In this document: piece by piece, positions 11,280 through 23,336 of the stretch
Position numbering within the stretch: position 1 is the first letter of the stretch
How the letters are laid out: every line of letters starts with the position of its first letter
Made by a program: the position numbers and the translations under genes
Assembly (NCBI RefSeq): GCF_001723175.1
Contig: NC_064656.1
Coordinates: 1,240,001-1,304,000 of the forward strand
DNA: 64,000 nucleotides
Direction: 5' to 3'
Source: Penicillium oxalicum
Lineage: Eukaryota; Ascomycota; Eurotiomycetes; Eurotiales; Aspergillaceae
The notes under the pieces: generated by a model
What the model was told of the DNA's origin: nothing
The model's database searches: none
What the model saw: the letters and a program-made list of their open reading frames with translations, nothing else

Positions 11280-11717
11280 GGCGGGGTACTGTGTAGTTCA
11301 GGAGGAAGGGAATATGTCGGCTGTTGGTGGGTGAAAGATGCTATTGGCAATAGCGTGAGTCAGTGCAATACTGCAAATGCGAATGCAAATGGACGAACTG
11401 AGATCGTCAATTTGGAAGTTTGAACAGCAACAGACGTCCAATGAGGCAGGAGGGGGGAGGGGCAACGGATGGCATAGAAGGAATCGGAGATGTTTTTGCC
11501 CGATAACCAAAAAAAGAAAAAAAAAAGTTACGGTGCGCGAGATGTGCCATTTATGCTGGATTATTAATGGCGCAATGATGCCGGGCCGCCGGGAGCCTCC
11601 AATCTGCAGGTCATCGCCGCTGTTCCGACTTATTTCGCCTTCACAAATCTCTCTGTCTCAAACTAAATCCACACAATCGTTGCAGCTTCAATCGCACTAT
11701 ATTTGCAGTCTTTGAAA
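11280..11717. promoter_or_regulatory. Shared promoter between RanGAP and Cox17 genes
   Basis: About 440 bp between two divergently transcribed genes, so it must drive both. A run of A (about 11506-11526) and C/T-rich sequence ahead of the Cox17 ATG are visible. No factor site is clear enough to name. Confidence 0.45.
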
Positions 11718-12124
11718 ATGTCGTGGCTCTTTGGATCATCGAATGGTAAGACTGCCATGGGCGTTTATCTCTATGGTGGAGCTGAGCGCATGAGCGTAAC
11801 TATAGCGACAATATTGAGAGGGCGACCAGTTCCGCTAATGCTTCATGACTTGACAGAAAAGGCCACTGCTGCCACTCCGGACACCAAGACTCAGGCTCCT
11901 CAAGGTGAAAAGCCCAAGGTACATCCGCCCTTATGAATGGTTTCATACGACATCGGACCTGGCTGACTTCTCCCTCACTTCAGCCTTGCTGCGTCTGCAA
12001 AGATGAGAAAGCCGCTCGCGACGACTGCATGCTCTTCTCCAAATCCGACGATCCCGCCAAGGAGTGTCAGTCCTTGATCGACCAGTATAAGAGCTGCATG
12101 CTCGGTTATGGTTTCAAGGTTTAG
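11718..12124 (+). CDS. cox17: Cytochrome c oxidase copper chaperone Cox17
   Basis: Three small exons: 11718-11745, 11857-11918 and 11984-12124, with introns GTAAGA...GACAG and GTACAT...TTCAG in matching phases, giving 76 residues. The C-terminal exon starts PCCVCKDEKAARDDC and ends with CQSLIDQYKSCM: a CC plus twin C-x9-C arrangement, the Cox17 signature that binds Cu(I) and is oxidised by Mia40 on import. It carries copper in the intermembrane space to Sco1 and Cox11 for complex IV assembly. The N-terminal extension (MSWLFGSSN...) is short and variable in fungi. Too short and too split to show as one long open frame. Confidence 0.95.
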
Positions 12125-12520
12125 ACCATGGCTGAGCCCTACCCTGTTCGGCTTGTATGATATTGCGTCCTTTACTGCATATTGAGATTCACCGGCGGCG
12201 TTTTGTCTTTTGCACTTGCGAAATTGAGCGGACATTTGCTCAGAAGGCCTTTCTCGGAAGCCGCCTCACTGGACTGTTCACAGTCCTGGCTTCATCCATT
12301 TTGGGGGGAAACAGATTCTTGGGCTCAAATTAGAATATTTCTTGAACAGACCATCTCAGCTCAGAATAGAATCTTTGACCACAATTGACTAAGTGGGCCA
12401 TTGAAGGCAAACCAAGGGCCTTGTCTATTCATACATCTATATGAGGAATCTCACTGATACTGCACAATTGCCAGGGTCTATTCCAGTAGCCCTGTTAAGA
12501 GATTCTTTGAAACCTCTTCC
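12125..12520. other. Convergent 3' region between Cox17 and ALG6
   Basis: 3' untranslated sequence of two convergent genes. No gene or repeat seen. Confidence 0.4.
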
Positions 12521-14423
12521 TCACTGCTTCTTTTTCTGACTTCCCTCAGCGTTGGCGCGAGCTTCGATCTCGCGGCACTGAACGACCAAGTTCCACAAAC
12601 ACCACAAATAAGCCAGCCCGAAACCTGCTGCACCAATCAAGGCATTGATCACTACCCACAAATCAGGCTTGCCTTCGGGAGGAGGTATGGCGGCTTCCAG
12701 AACATGCCAGCCAATCATAACCAGGTAGAAGGCCAATTGCACGAGCTTGCTGAGAAGGTGAGGTTCCAACGGCTTGTCATCAGGGGATGTTTGGCTGCGG
12801 AATATTTCAAAAGAGGTTGGGGGAAGTCCCATCAAATAGGCCCAGAGCAGGGTCAAGGTGAAATACGGCAACCGCAATTCTTCGCGTTTAAGAAGGGGGT
12901 ACATGGTCCAGCAGCCGAGCACATTGGCCCAACCAACCCAGGCGCGGCTCTGTTTGCTGAGCCCGCCATCACTAGCCAGAGAAAGGGTCATGGGGAGGAG
13001 TGGCAGAAGAACGGTCTTCTCATGAACCTGGAAGGAGAAAAGGAAGAAGCCCCAGGCTACGCAGGACATGGCCGGGAGGAGCAAAGAAGCCCGAGGATGG
13101 CGGAATATAACAATACAAGGGACAAGTATTGAGCTTAGCGTAGCACCTAAGGATGCTCTCTGTAACAAGGAGGCATCGAAGCGGTTAAGCTTGTAGAAGG
13201 TGTGGATGGCACACCAAGCATTGGCAACCTTGTCCTCGAATAGACCTCGGGCGAATGGGAACACGCGATGGATGATCTGTGTTGTTTGAAAGAGCAGAGC
13301 ATAGGCTAATGACCTCTTATTCAGAGACAAAGACAGCGCCTGCAAAAGTGGGGGCTCTGGGGACGATGCGAAAAGATCGCGTGCCTCTGTACCCGTGGCC
13401 CCATATAAGAGCGGAGCAAGAAGTAGAGCGAATGCCGCGAGGGTAATCAGCGCAATGTTGAGGAGTCGAAAGACGTGGAGGCGCGGAAAGACACACACGC
13501 CCAGTAGGTATGCGAACATGACGGGCGCATAGTAGAGAGCCATTTGCTTGAAGCCCAGGGCGCCGACAAAAAATATACAGGCCCACAGCATACGGCCAGC
13601 GAGAATGGCATCCAAGCTAGCGACCACAAGACCCAACATCACCGTATTGAATTGGAAGTGACCATGGTCAATCAAGATAGTTGCCGGTTGTAGAAGGATG
13701 GCAGCCAGAGCAATGGAGGCCGACCATGCATGGACACCATGCATGCGGGTATATCGGCGAAGGAATGTGACAATGGCGGGAATATAGATGAGATATTCGG
13801 AGATGAAGACGGTTGCGCGCATGTAGACCTTCACATCGGGCCCTTCAATGCCCCGCGAAGTGTCCAAGGCGAACCACGAAGGATCAAAGATCGCGCCACT
13901 GAGCCTGTCAGCACAATACACCACATAAAAAGGGCCAATCAGTGCGGAAAGTGAGCAACAACGTACATTTTGCCACAGAGCCAGCTATGGTAAGCTGTCA
14001 AGGGAGGATAGTCTAGACCCCAATATTGCAGATCATAAAGGTACCATTTGGCCATGGGCAAATGGGTTGTGATCTCCATCCAGTGCCTTTGAGCTTCAAG
14101 ATCGCCGTACATTGGAGGAACATTGAACCCTGAGATTAGTTAGATATGCCTTGCTTCTCCGCGAGAGGACTAAGGGACGTACCAGAGTACCCCCATAGAC
14201 TGACAGCCCACCGAAAAAGACCGACAGCCATGAGTGTCAAGGGCAGAATCAGCCATTGAGAGACGCCTGCACGAGCGGCCCATAGAAATGAGACCAGAGG
14301 GAATGCGGCATGTTGCGCTCCATCGTCTCCGTGTACAATCAAGCTGTTGTTTGAGCCTGGAGGAGTCGCATTTGTCCGCTTTTTGCGGGGACGATGCGAA
14401 GAGGCAGTTGGAGGGGCCATCAT
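12521..14423 (-). CDS. alg6: ALG6 dolichyl-P-Glc:Man9GlcNAc2-PP-dolichol glucosyltransferase
   Basis: Three exons: 14423-14183, 14129-13967 and 13904-12521 (introns of 53 and 62 bp, both with GTACGT donors), about 595 residues. Exon 2 carries the GT57 active-site region [21 protein letters not shown], with the catalytic Asp of the first luminal loop. Exon 3 has a dozen hydrophobic segments and the conserved [35 protein letters not shown] and [13 protein letters not shown] elements, which fit ALG6 rather than ALG8. The ER enzyme adds the first glucose to the lipid-linked oligosaccharide before transfer to protein. The first exon holds a Lys/Arg-rich cytosolic tail (SHRPRKKR). MM at the start leaves a one-residue ambiguity. 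Confidence 0.92.
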
Positions 14424-15418
14424 GATACTGGCCAGGTGGCTGCAGCAAGTTCCATTGGCCTCGCGGCAGATCTGGCTGGCAGGGACCGAGGGCCGGAGGT
14501 TGAGTCGACCTGTGATGGATTTCGAATATCACTGTCGACGCGTGTGGTAATGGCGCCGAGAGGACCAGTCGTTGTACGCGGATCGGGCGGTGTGGGGGAC
14601 CAGAAGCAACGTTCGTTGAACACCGTCGTGACCGCTCTCGGAGTGGCAACGTACTTCACCCCAAGGTATCCGCTATGTCTCCACCGAGTGTCCACCACGT
14701 CCCTTTCTAGTGCCTGGGTCTAACTTTACACGGTAGGCGGAAGGGGTTTCTGCCGTCCGTTGAAATTTTCTGTCCAAAAATTTTTTCCTTATCAGAAGCT
14801 TCCCCCGGCCGCGTTGGAATTTTTTTGTTTTCTCCTTCATCCTCCATTCTTCATCCATTTCATCCATTGCTGTCACTTTTTTGTGTTAGCAATTTCATTC
14901 TGAAGCATCGTAATCTCGCTTCTACCACAATAAGTACAGCATCCTTCCCTTCCCCCCCAACTAACTGACGCAGCTGTGTGGGTTCCGTACTTTCAAAGTA
15001 CTTCAACAGACAATTAAGTGGGCTTATCACATCGAGGGCTGTTGGCTTCTAAATACTGCACATCTTGTGGGCTCTGTGGGTTTATTCCTCGTGGGTTTCA
15101 TTTCAGATCTGTTGCGTATCTGTGCCGGTCTCTGTGGGCTTGAACTCTGTCGGTTGTGGGTTACTTGTTGGGCTCTACCAGCTGTGATCAGCTCACTCCT
15201 GGTTATTCATATTTTCCGAGGGTTCACATTCGTTGCACATCCAAAATACTTACACGGGTTGGTTTATTGAGGGTTTTTGTTGGCTCTGCCGCACCAAGAG
15301 AAGAAAAAAAAAGACCACAAATCACTTGATCTCATTTACCGACCACTGTATGTGGGATGTGAACAACCCTGCGACTTGAAGACTGGAATGCTAACATTAT
15401 TTCCATCTCTAGATCACA
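14424..15418. promoter_or_regulatory. Promoter/leader of nucleolin-like gene with GTGGGYT cluster
   Basis: About 1 kb between two divergent genes. From 14978 to 15162 the heptamer GTGGG(C/T)T occurs seven times on the plus strand, plus TTGGGCT and CGGGTTG variants just after. The repeats are irregularly spaced and on one strand, unlike a simple tandem repeat, so they could be protein-binding sites or an RNA-level signal in a long 5' leader. No open frame here looks real. Confidence 0.5.
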
Positions 15419-17012
15419 ATGTCGAAGACCAAGGTTTCCACCAAGGCTGACAAGAAGGTGTCCAAGACCCTGTCCAAGGTCAAGGACGCCGGTGTCACCA
15501 AGGCTACTTCCTCCCCTGCTGCCAAGTCTAAGGACGTTGCTCGCAAGGCTGCTGCCAAGGAGTCCAAGTCCTCTAAGAAGAACAAGAAGAAGGAGCCCAC
15601 TCCCAGCTCATCCTCCGAGTCTGAGTCTGACAGTGATGAGGACATGAAGGATGCTTCCTCCTCCTCCGAGAGCGAGAGCGAGAGCGAGGATGAGAAGCCT
15701 GTCAAGAAGGAGACCAAGAAGGTCGAGAAGAAGGTCGTGAAGGAGGAGTCTTCTGACTCTGAGTCCTCTTCTTCCGAGTCTGAGTCCGAGTCTGAGGACG
15801 AGAAGCCTGCTGCCAAGAAGGTTGCCAAGAAGGAGTCATCCTCCGAGTCCGAGTCTTCCGACTCTGAGTCTGAGTCCGAGTCAGAGGATGAGAAGCCTGC
15901 TACCAAGAAGGCCGAGAAGGTTGCCAAGAAGGAGGAGACTTCTGAGTCCTCCGACTCCGACTCTGACTCTGAGTCAGAGGATGAGGCTCCCGCTAAGGCT
16001 GAGAAGGCCGAGAAGGTATGTTTCTCTAACAGCTGTCCTTGAGTTCCATATTCGTTGCTAACCTGCTGTTATTTTCATAGGAGTCCTCTTCCTCTGATTC
16101 CTCCGATTCCGAGTCCGAGTCCGGATCTGACAGCTCTGACTCCGAGTCTGAGGCTGAGAAGCCCTCCAAGAAGCGCAAGGCTGAGGAGGAGTCCACCCCC
16201 GTTGCTAAGAAGTCCAAGAGCGAGGATGCTCCCGAGGGTGCCTCCGCCAACCTCTTCGTCGGTAATCTTTCATGGAACGTCGACGAGGAGTGGCTCAAGA
16301 GTGAGTTCGCCGAGTTCGGTGAGCTCACTGGCTGCCGTATCGTGACCGACCGTGAGTCTGGCCGCTCCCGTGGCTTCGGCTACGTTGAGTACGCCAGCGC
16401 CGCCGATGCCGCCAAGGCCTTCGAGGCCAAGAAGGGTACCGAGCTCGATGGTCGCACCATCAACTTGGACTATGCTACCGGTCGTCAGAACAACCAGCAG
16501 GAGGGTGGCCGTGAGCGTGCTCAGACCCGTGCCAAGAGCTTCGGTGACTCCACCAGCCCCGAGAGTGACACTCTCTTCGTTGGCAACCTGCCCTTCAGCG
16601 CTTCCGAGGATGCTCTGCGTGACGTCTTCGGTGAGCAGGGTACCATTCTGGGAATCCGTCTGCCCACCAACCCCGATGACGGCCGCCCCAAGGGCTTCGG
16701 CTACGTGCAGTTCTCGTCTGTTGACGAGGCTCGTGCCGCCCACTCTGCCCTCCAGGGTGTTGACGTCGAGGGCCGTCCCCTGCGTCTGGACTTCAGCACT
16801 CCCCGTCCTCCTCGTGAGGGTGGTGGCTTCGGTGGTCGCGGCGGCGGTGGCTTCGGAGGCCGTGGTGGTGGTGGCTTCGGCGGTCGCGGCGGCGGTGGCC
16901 GTGGCGGTCGTGGTGGCCGTGGTGCTTCGGCGGCCGTGGTGGTGGCCAGGGCGGCTACAACAAGGCCAAGGGTAGCATCCCTGAGTTCAAGGGCACCAAG
17001 GTCACCTTCTAA
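15419..17012 (+). CDS. Nucleolin-like protein (Gar2/Nsr1 type)
   Basis: Exons 15419-16015 and 16081-17012 with a 65-bp intron (GTATGT...TTTTCATAG). The N-terminal half is Lys/Ala-rich, then has long Ser/Glu/Asp blocks (SSSESESDSDED type), typical casein kinase II substrates. Two RRM domains follow: RRM1 with LFVGNLSWNV and RGFGYVEY, RRM2 with LFVGNLPFSA and KGFGYVQF. A Gly/Arg-rich RGG tail ends the protein. This is the Gar2/Nsr1 nucleolar layout; the family works in 18S rRNA processing and small-subunit assembly. The natural end YNKAKGSIPEFKGTKVTF with TAA at 17010-17012 is one frame away: a base is missing near 16923-16925 (GGTGCTTC where GGTGGCTTC is expected). Codon use is strongly biased, as in highly expressed genes. 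Confidence 0.93.
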
Positions 17013-18707
17013 ACTACGAGGCGTCTCGTCGTTTCCGCTTTGCTTTTGCTACTGATACGATTATCATCTTTGCACTTTTTCTAGGTGTCATACGGGCTAT
17101 GGGGGTTTAAAAAGTTTCTGTATTTTCTTGTTGGTCATCTGCGAGATAGGATCAACTGTATAATTTCCATACTATCATCATCTCACGGATCTTTGTCCTT
17201 GTTTGTGTAGCACTGTAGACTTGAAGATCATATCCTCTATCTAACTCCTTGATCCACTTGCGATGGACTCCGGACCATCCGTATGGATTTTCGTTCCTTT
17301 AGCTCGGATTTGTGCCAGCTGTTGCCCTGCGACTATCCAACGTTCTCTGCTGAACTTTGACGCAGATCTTCTTCGGGACTCGTCGAGCACTGTGGGTCGT
17401 TGGTCAAAGTGCCGGGCAGGACACTCAGTAGAGCATACTGCCACTATGTACCGCTATCTCCCCCGCAGTTGCCACTTTGGTCAGAACCCACTTACTGGTC
17501 ACCCTATCAGGTTACACCTTCTTGGGAGACCCGCTGCAGAAGAGGTTGACAAGCTTGCACTGAAGTCTAAAGTACCTGCTGCCTACCTCATCCCCTCCAG
17601 AGACGTGAGGTTCTCAATACTTGTTTCGCCAACCGAAGGGTCAGTGAGGGCGATCGTCGATCATCCATTGATGAACCCGCCCAACAAAGATACTTTTGCT
17701 ATCCTGTCATTCATCATGTCCAAGGGTGTCTCGATTGCCGTTTCCCGTGGCATCCTTCTTTTATTCCAAAGACCAGCCTGCAGTTGGTGACACGTAGATA
17801 CTTCCCTTGAGGTTCTCTTCGTTGCCCCTCGCATCAGTGAGGTCGCTGGTGCCCGTCACGGGTTCTTTCTCAGCCTACTCGTTTACCCTTTCCAGCCCCT
17901 CCAAGGCTCCCAGGCTCAACGCGGGCCATCAGCTGTTTCGTCGGCTGACCATCTCACCATCCATCCCACCCACTGGTCTCTTGGATTGCCTCTAACGCTC
18001 TGTTATTCTTGTTCTCTTTCCGTCTCTGCTGCCTTCTTGCCCCTCGTAAACTCTTCCTCCGCACTGCGTCATCGCTCTTTGCTTCCTTCACTCCGCCAGT
18101 TTCTATTCCAACGTCTCTGCATCCAACGACGGAGACGGCACAAGATCCCAGGCGGGCCTGCAGCCACGATCAAAATTGGGCATCAGCAATGCGGGTGTGG
18201 ATCAGATCAACTCCACTCAGATAAGATAGCTTCATTGTTCTCCTCTTCCCCACGCTTGACCGCTCTTGCGCCTCGCGTCACCCACCCCTCCCTGCGAGTG
18301 TCGAGACGGTGGCATCGTATCCCTTATTTCTAGTCATCATATCCCGTCGATCCGAAGGTCTGGAGAGATTTTCATCACTTTCCATTCCCTCCACCCCATC
18401 AGGATATGCAGCCAAATCACTACGACCTTCTCGGTCAGGTGCGCGAGCCTAGAGCCGCAAGTCAACTGACGCGCGATGGACAGCCGCGCGACCAGCATGG
18501 TCATCCTGGCCAGTCTCGTTCATCTGGTGCCCCTCTCATGAGATCAGAAGGTATGCGAATGCCGTCATATATCGTTTGCTTCACGTTACTTGACTCTTCC
18601 TTTTTCTTTGCCCCTTCTCCCCACCCCCCCCCTGCCTTCTCTCCGCACCGAGTTGAGAGTCGTCATGCACGACACATTATACCACAATCTGCCCCTGATA
18701 CTCGACC
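17013..18707. other. Region between nucleolin-like gene and membrane-protein gene
   Basis: Contains the nucleolin 3' region and about 1.4 kb of C/T-rich sequence. An open frame at 17263-17790 (175 codons) lacks any recognisable domain or codon bias and I do not call it. ATG codons at 18406 (MQPNHYDLLGQ, followed by a GTGCGC donor in phase 0) and 18708 are candidate starts for the next gene. Confidence 0.4.
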
Positions 18708-19967
18708 ATGTACTCATTACGATATTACATAGATTCTTGGATTGAACTCTCGTCACAGCCCTCGTCGTCTTCATTATCATCGGCTGCAACGAACGACGAT
18801 ATCATCACAACCGGCTTACAAGTAGAACACCGAGAGAGAGGCATGTATCAACATCGCAGCCGACGACGACGGATGCAACACTTGGCCGCCGTGGCTACTG
18901 CGCAGGTGAACTACTCAAACGGAGAAACCAGTTTCGCCAGCAGCAGCCAGGAAGAATACGAAGAGAGCGAAAGCGAGTCGGACCCACCGATGAGCAGCTC
19001 CAACGAAGACATCACTCCCTCTATACAACCAGCCGCCATTCATCTACCCCCATCTCGCTGCTCGGATGAGGCAGACAGCGATGATGAAGATGACACATCC
19101 ACGGCCCTGGGGATGAATATCAGTCCATCGCCCTTTGTTCCCCAACCAAATGTTTTCTCCCACCCTCCCGCCACGTTCGACCCCGCTAACACTCGCCCAA
19201 CGGAATCGCGCCGCTCACAACCAAGTGCTTCGTCAAATACTCGCCGAAGGCCTTCGATTCGTCGAGAATCATACCCCATCACGCAAGGTTCTCGCCGATA
19301 TCACCAGCTGTCACATAGTCCCTACAACATGATCTCACCGTCTCATCATGCCGATCATGATGCTGCTCTCCGCGCCAGCCTGTCGACTCTGCTCTCATGT
19401 GCAGCTGCTGCGCGGGGAATCCCAAAACTAGATCAGTCCAGACCCCGAGCTGGCCCATCCATCACAACGCAGACACCCTCTTTTCGACTGGTAGGTGAAT
19501 CGGTGGCCATGGGTGACGAGGATGATAGTGGCGAGGAGCAGCCACTCTCGCCCAGGCAGTTGAAGACGAGCCCGCCCGTGGAGCCGTCTCGCCACAGGGC
19601 ACCTTTGGTGACACCACCCAGCTCGGCGTCTTCGAAAGCCAAACGACGATCTGCGTCTCCCAAAGACCGTAGCCTGGCAAAGAAGAGTCGCAGGGCTAGC
19701 ATCTCCGATTCTAATGCCGCAGTCAGCCCCACGGTCATGACATGGGTGATCAGTGCTGGCGTGGTCGTTCTCTTCTCTGCCATCAGTTTTTCGGCCGGTT
19801 ACATGCTTGGTCGAGAGGTGGGGCGGGCCGAGATGGGTATGATGGGTGACGGCAGTGTTCCTGGAACGCGGTCCTCCGCGGCCTGCAGCCAAGAGGCGGT
19901 TCGCGGTGGACTCAAACGATTCCGCTGGGGCACTGCGGCAGCTGCTGGATCAGTCAGTCTGGCCTAA
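18708..19967 (+). CDS. Putative single-pass membrane protein with long disordered region
   Basis: Open frame of 419 codons, stop TAA at 19965-19967. Most of it is low complexity: Ser-rich start, an acidic patch (EEYEESESESD), Pro/Ser/Arg segments and basic stretches (SKAKRRSASPKDRSLAKKSRR). One membrane segment, about 20 residues (VISAGVVVLFSAISFSAGYM), lies near residue 355, followed by LGREVGRAEMG and a basic tail. A more ordered piece, ALRASLSTLLSCAAAARG, lies near residue 225. The 5' end is uncertain: a first exon MQPNHYDLLGQ (18406-18438) spliced to 18759 is in phase. I do not recognise the family; by topology it could be a tail-region-anchored ER or nuclear membrane protein. Confidence 0.6.
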   Translation: MYSLRYYIDSWIELSSQPSSSSLSSAATNDDIITTGLQVEHRERGMYQHRSRRRRMQHLAAVATAQVNYSNGETSFASSSQEEYEESESESDPPMSSSNEDITPSIQPAAIHLPPSRCSDEADSDDEDDTSTALGMNISPSPFVPQPNVFSHPPATFDPANTRPTESRRSQPSASSNTRRRPSIRRESYPITQGSRRYHQLSHSPYNMISPSHHADHDAALRASLSTLLSCAAAARGIPKLDQSRPRAGPSITTQTPSFRLVGESVAMGDEDDSGEEQPLSPRQLKTSPPVEPSRHRAPLVTPPSSASSKAKRRSASPKDRSLAKKSRRASISDSNAAVSPTVMTWVISAGVVVLFSAISFSAGYMLGREVGRAEMGMMGDGSVPGTRSSAACSQEAVRGGLKRFRWGTAAAAGSVSLA

Positions 19968-21673
19968 ATGATGTGGTTGGCCCAGACCTTGCGCTTCACC
20001 AGCATGGGCTGGTTCCGATGGCTGGATTCGAATGTCGACAAGGACAAGCAGAATGAATGTGACGATGTGACATGGTTAAATTGTCAAGTGTCCCTGATTT
20101 GCCGCTAATATCTTCAATCTGGAGACTCTCATTGACGCCGAGGAGGAGTTTCTCTCACAGATTGGCCTGGGCCCTTGAAAGATCGATATCCAACAGACCT
20201 TTTCCTCATATCGTCTGGAAATTGTCCACTTGTGGATTGGTTCTCGTGGGATTGACCCAAGTTCAACACCCCCGACTGCTGTATATCCAGGGTGAGACTA
20301 TGTTCACTATCCCAGGTAATCCAAAATTGGGCTCGTGTGGACTTGATTGATAAGAATAGTGCTTTTCACTTGGTGTTGAGGCGTACATGTTTTGTGCCTT
20401 ATGCTGATATCAGGAGGGATCGGGCGCGTTCTTGACGAGACGATAAGAATGACTCCACTACGATAACATCTTTGATATGACTGTTGATGACACATGGTGT
20501 ATTTGACCTTCAATAATATATACGTTTACCGTTCTTGAGATGCACCAGTACCTGTGAGACGGGCCTGCCGCATGCACTTCTTACGTTGGGCTGTACTACA
20601 CCTGTTCTTCTGCTGTCACCCAGAGAAATACCGGGGATGCGATCTCAACAATGAAGAGCTGGAATTTGCAGGATTCTCCAAGGTCGTAAATTTACGAATA
20701 TCCGGAAGCTAATTGTATGAGATAGTATGTGGATTTCGCGACTCGTTCTCTTTTCATGCGTCGCGAGGTACGAGAGCACCTGTCCATAGGGAAGTATGAA
20801 GCCTTGCCCTCGTCAAGATAAGAACCAAACTAGGGCTTCAAAAATTTCGATCGAACAGGCACCACACTCCATCTCTCTCGCCCGTTTTGGGTCCTTTGGA
20901 GAATGTTTCATATCCACCTAGGCTATTAAACGTAAAATTTCTTCCACGTCAGGCGGGGGCTTTTCCATTTGGAAACCGGCAGCAACCTTACACAAATAAA
21001 AGGTACTCAGTGTCAGGCAGCCCAGGCTCACCAAGTCAATTTGAGTCCGTGAGTTGGCAGCCAGACTCACTATGTAATTTTATTCCTGATTACGCTGAGA
21101 TTTACTCGAGCTAACTCAGCATTGCAGTGGCTAATATTGATAGAGAAAGATATGTACTCTTTCTTCGTATGTATCTCGTTATTTGCGGCTCATATCATTC
21201 ATGTATTAGTTTAAGCTCCCTGGAGCTAATATTGACTGATTCCGCGAGCTAAAATGAACGCTCTAAGACTCCCGGTACTTTATGTTAATTCAATATTATG
21301 TGGTCGATTCTAAATCTCAGTGCACCTTTCGAACAGGCTGACTCCATGAGACGTGAAAGCACACCGCGAATGAATAAAGAAATCATCATATCGAGAGCGT
21401 TGTTTCTAAAAGACATCCATGGTAAAGTTCCATTCATCCTTTCGAGCGTGTCCTGCCCTGAGATTATCCTCTTATTTGTCGTTATTTATTTTACAATGTT
21501 GTGTTCGACGGCAGAAACTGCAAAGAGTATTCCAGAAAACAAGCTTAGCCTGGACTGAGCTAGATACTCATCTAATTGCTGGGAATATCTTGCCCGAGAC
21601 CTATCCCTATGGTGCTTTCGAAGTTCTCATCGCTTTAAGACGTGGGTATTCTTTTCATTCGATTGCTTCCAAT
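19968..21673. other. Intergenic, start of the AT-richer accessory island
   Basis: 3' sequence of the membrane-protein gene, then about 1.5 kb without recognisable genes. Base composition turns visibly AT-richer after about 20500. The open frame at 21419-21841 (+) is antisense to the end of the terpene synthase gene and is not called. Confidence 0.4.
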
Positions 21674-23277
21674 TTACTCGCCAATGACTACCTTGACTTC
21701 GTCTCCGGGGTTTTCTGCATCGACGTATCTTTTCGAAACGTACCTAAATCTCGAAAATTTGGTTTAGTAAAAATAATAGAAACTTTGCGGGGGATGGAGC
21801 GGCTCACGACCAAAGAAGGAGTCCCTCACGACATTCCGTAAAGCTCAGGAGCAGCTTCTCAAGGGCTGGTTTGTACTCAGCTGGGACACTGTCGAGAAAT
21901 TCGGTTTGTATAGACTTGTATGCTTTGTAAGACTTTGACACCATGTTCAAAGCTCGGTCGACTGCTTCTTGTATGGTATTCCCATCGTGGTACATAAATA
22001 GAGGAATCAGATTGTTGGTAAAGTGGCCGGATTTCTGAGTTTTTCTTAGTTTTTTCCTCCATCGTGAACGGGTCCGACGGACGGGATCGACTTACAAGCT
22101 CTTTATTTAGTGAGAGGACGTCATTTTCTCTGAAAATCAGGATTGATTAGCATAGCCCTTTTTATTTTGTATTTGGTTGTGATCAACTAACAGGGACACC
22201 ATAATGCTGATATGCCGCATAAGCATTTGCATCTTTTCGTGTTCCAGAATCCATTCGGGAAGATCCAGATGATACGCATACCTGTTGGGCTGTCGATTTA
22301 GTATGATAAAGTTCGGAGTAGGGGAATCTCGAGAGGGCCGATCTCACACGAACAACGCTAATGTTGGATATGTTCCTGAATTATTCAACCGGTTCTCAAT
22401 ATAAGAATCCACTGTCATAATTTCTCCATCGTAGGCAGATCTAGTTGACTGGAAGATTGCGTTGACATAAGTGTAGAAGTGCTTGAACACAAATTGTTGC
22501 AAAACGTCTGTCTCCCAGGATGATCAGCCCCTAGTGCAAAAATCGATTCAAAATCGGGGTTCAGTGGGCCATATACCTGAGTTAAGACCATTACGAATTT
22601 GTGTGCCGATCTCGTAAAAAGAGCGAATGAATGGATGTGAAGGAGCAATGGCGACTAGATCATGGGTGGTCCCAGGCTCACTGAGGAGGCTCTTCCGAAG
22701 ACAGTTGATTGTCTCCACTTTGAGAGAATCAAGGATTTCGGGCGAGGTTCGGTAATGGCCAGTGTCAAGGGCTAAATCTTACAAGTGAGCAGGTAGACCT
22801 TGATTCAGGGCTCATGCGCGATGTCGACTCACGATCGTCAACAGCTTGAAACTGCACCCCGTTCGCAAACGTCAGTAATCAGCTTCAAAGCAAGTTTTGG
22901 GGTCTCTGCCGCATACCCAGGAAATAACCAGTGCCGCAGTTTTCAACTCGCATAATCCCACATCTGGCCATGTAGCTCGGGTGAAAAAGGGTATATTTGC
23001 TTGAAAGTACAATTTCAACCACCGGGGGTCATCAACCCATCTTCATCGGTCTCGGTCAGCCCGTGCATCGAGTTCCATGTACGAGTGAGTTGATACTTTT
23101 TGTTCCAGTCATCAATGGCTTCCTTTAGGCCCTCATTGATCGGGTTCACCCGCCCAACCCAGCCTGGAGCAATTTCGAAAAGGTTAGGGATAGTAATGGT
23201 ACGCCCAAGGCATTGTCGCAGTGAGAATCGGTCAAAGAATCTTTTTCTGATGGCAACATCCTGGAAATATGGTCTCT
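21674..23277 (-). CDS. Class I terpene synthase (sesquiterpene cyclase type), nine coding exons
   Basis: No long open frame, but nine exons join in phase: A (to 23097), B 23040-22917, C 22852-22834, D 22771-22577, E 22507-22350, F 22289-22192, G 22129-22096, H 22034-21808, I 21743-21674. Every intron is 56-69 bp with GT-AG ends, several with CTGAC or ACTAA branch sites. Family landmarks are all present: TITIPNLFEIAPGW near the N-terminus, a DDxxD metal motif (DDPLD, split by intron 3), the NSE triad NDVLSLNKE (22125-22099), and the C-terminal Arg-Tyr pair (21730-21725) in WSYVSKRY. Such enzymes ionise farnesyl-PP (sometimes geranyl-PP) with three Mg2+ and cyclise it. The start is unresolved: the exon A frame reaches an ATG at 23323 only through a TGA at 23296-23294. 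A TATA box lies at 23337-23347. Product unknown. Confidence 0.85.
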
Positions 23278-23336
23278 GGCGTGAATCGAGTCGTCATAAC
23301 ACAAACGTATCGTCGTGAACCATTGAGGTATCTCAA

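Noticed and set aside
15409..15927. Ser/Asp-rich minus-strand open frame
   Set aside because: Shadow of the Ser/Glu repeats of the nucleolin-like gene.
17263..17790. 175-codon open frame after the nucleolin-like gene
   Set aside because: No domain, no codon bias like neighbours and no supporting promoter or splice features.
21419..21841. 140-codon plus-strand open frame
   Set aside because: It is antisense to the last exons of terpene synthase 1 and shows no family features.
22834..22917. Apparent frameshift at a G run in terpene synthase 1
   Set aside because: A 64-bp intron with GTATGC donor, CTGAC branch site and GCAG acceptor joins the frames in phase and creates the expected W-F...DD sequence.
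23000..23100. Second apparent frameshift in terpene synthase 1
   Set aside because: A 56-bp intron (23041-23096) with CTGAC branch site resolves it in phase.
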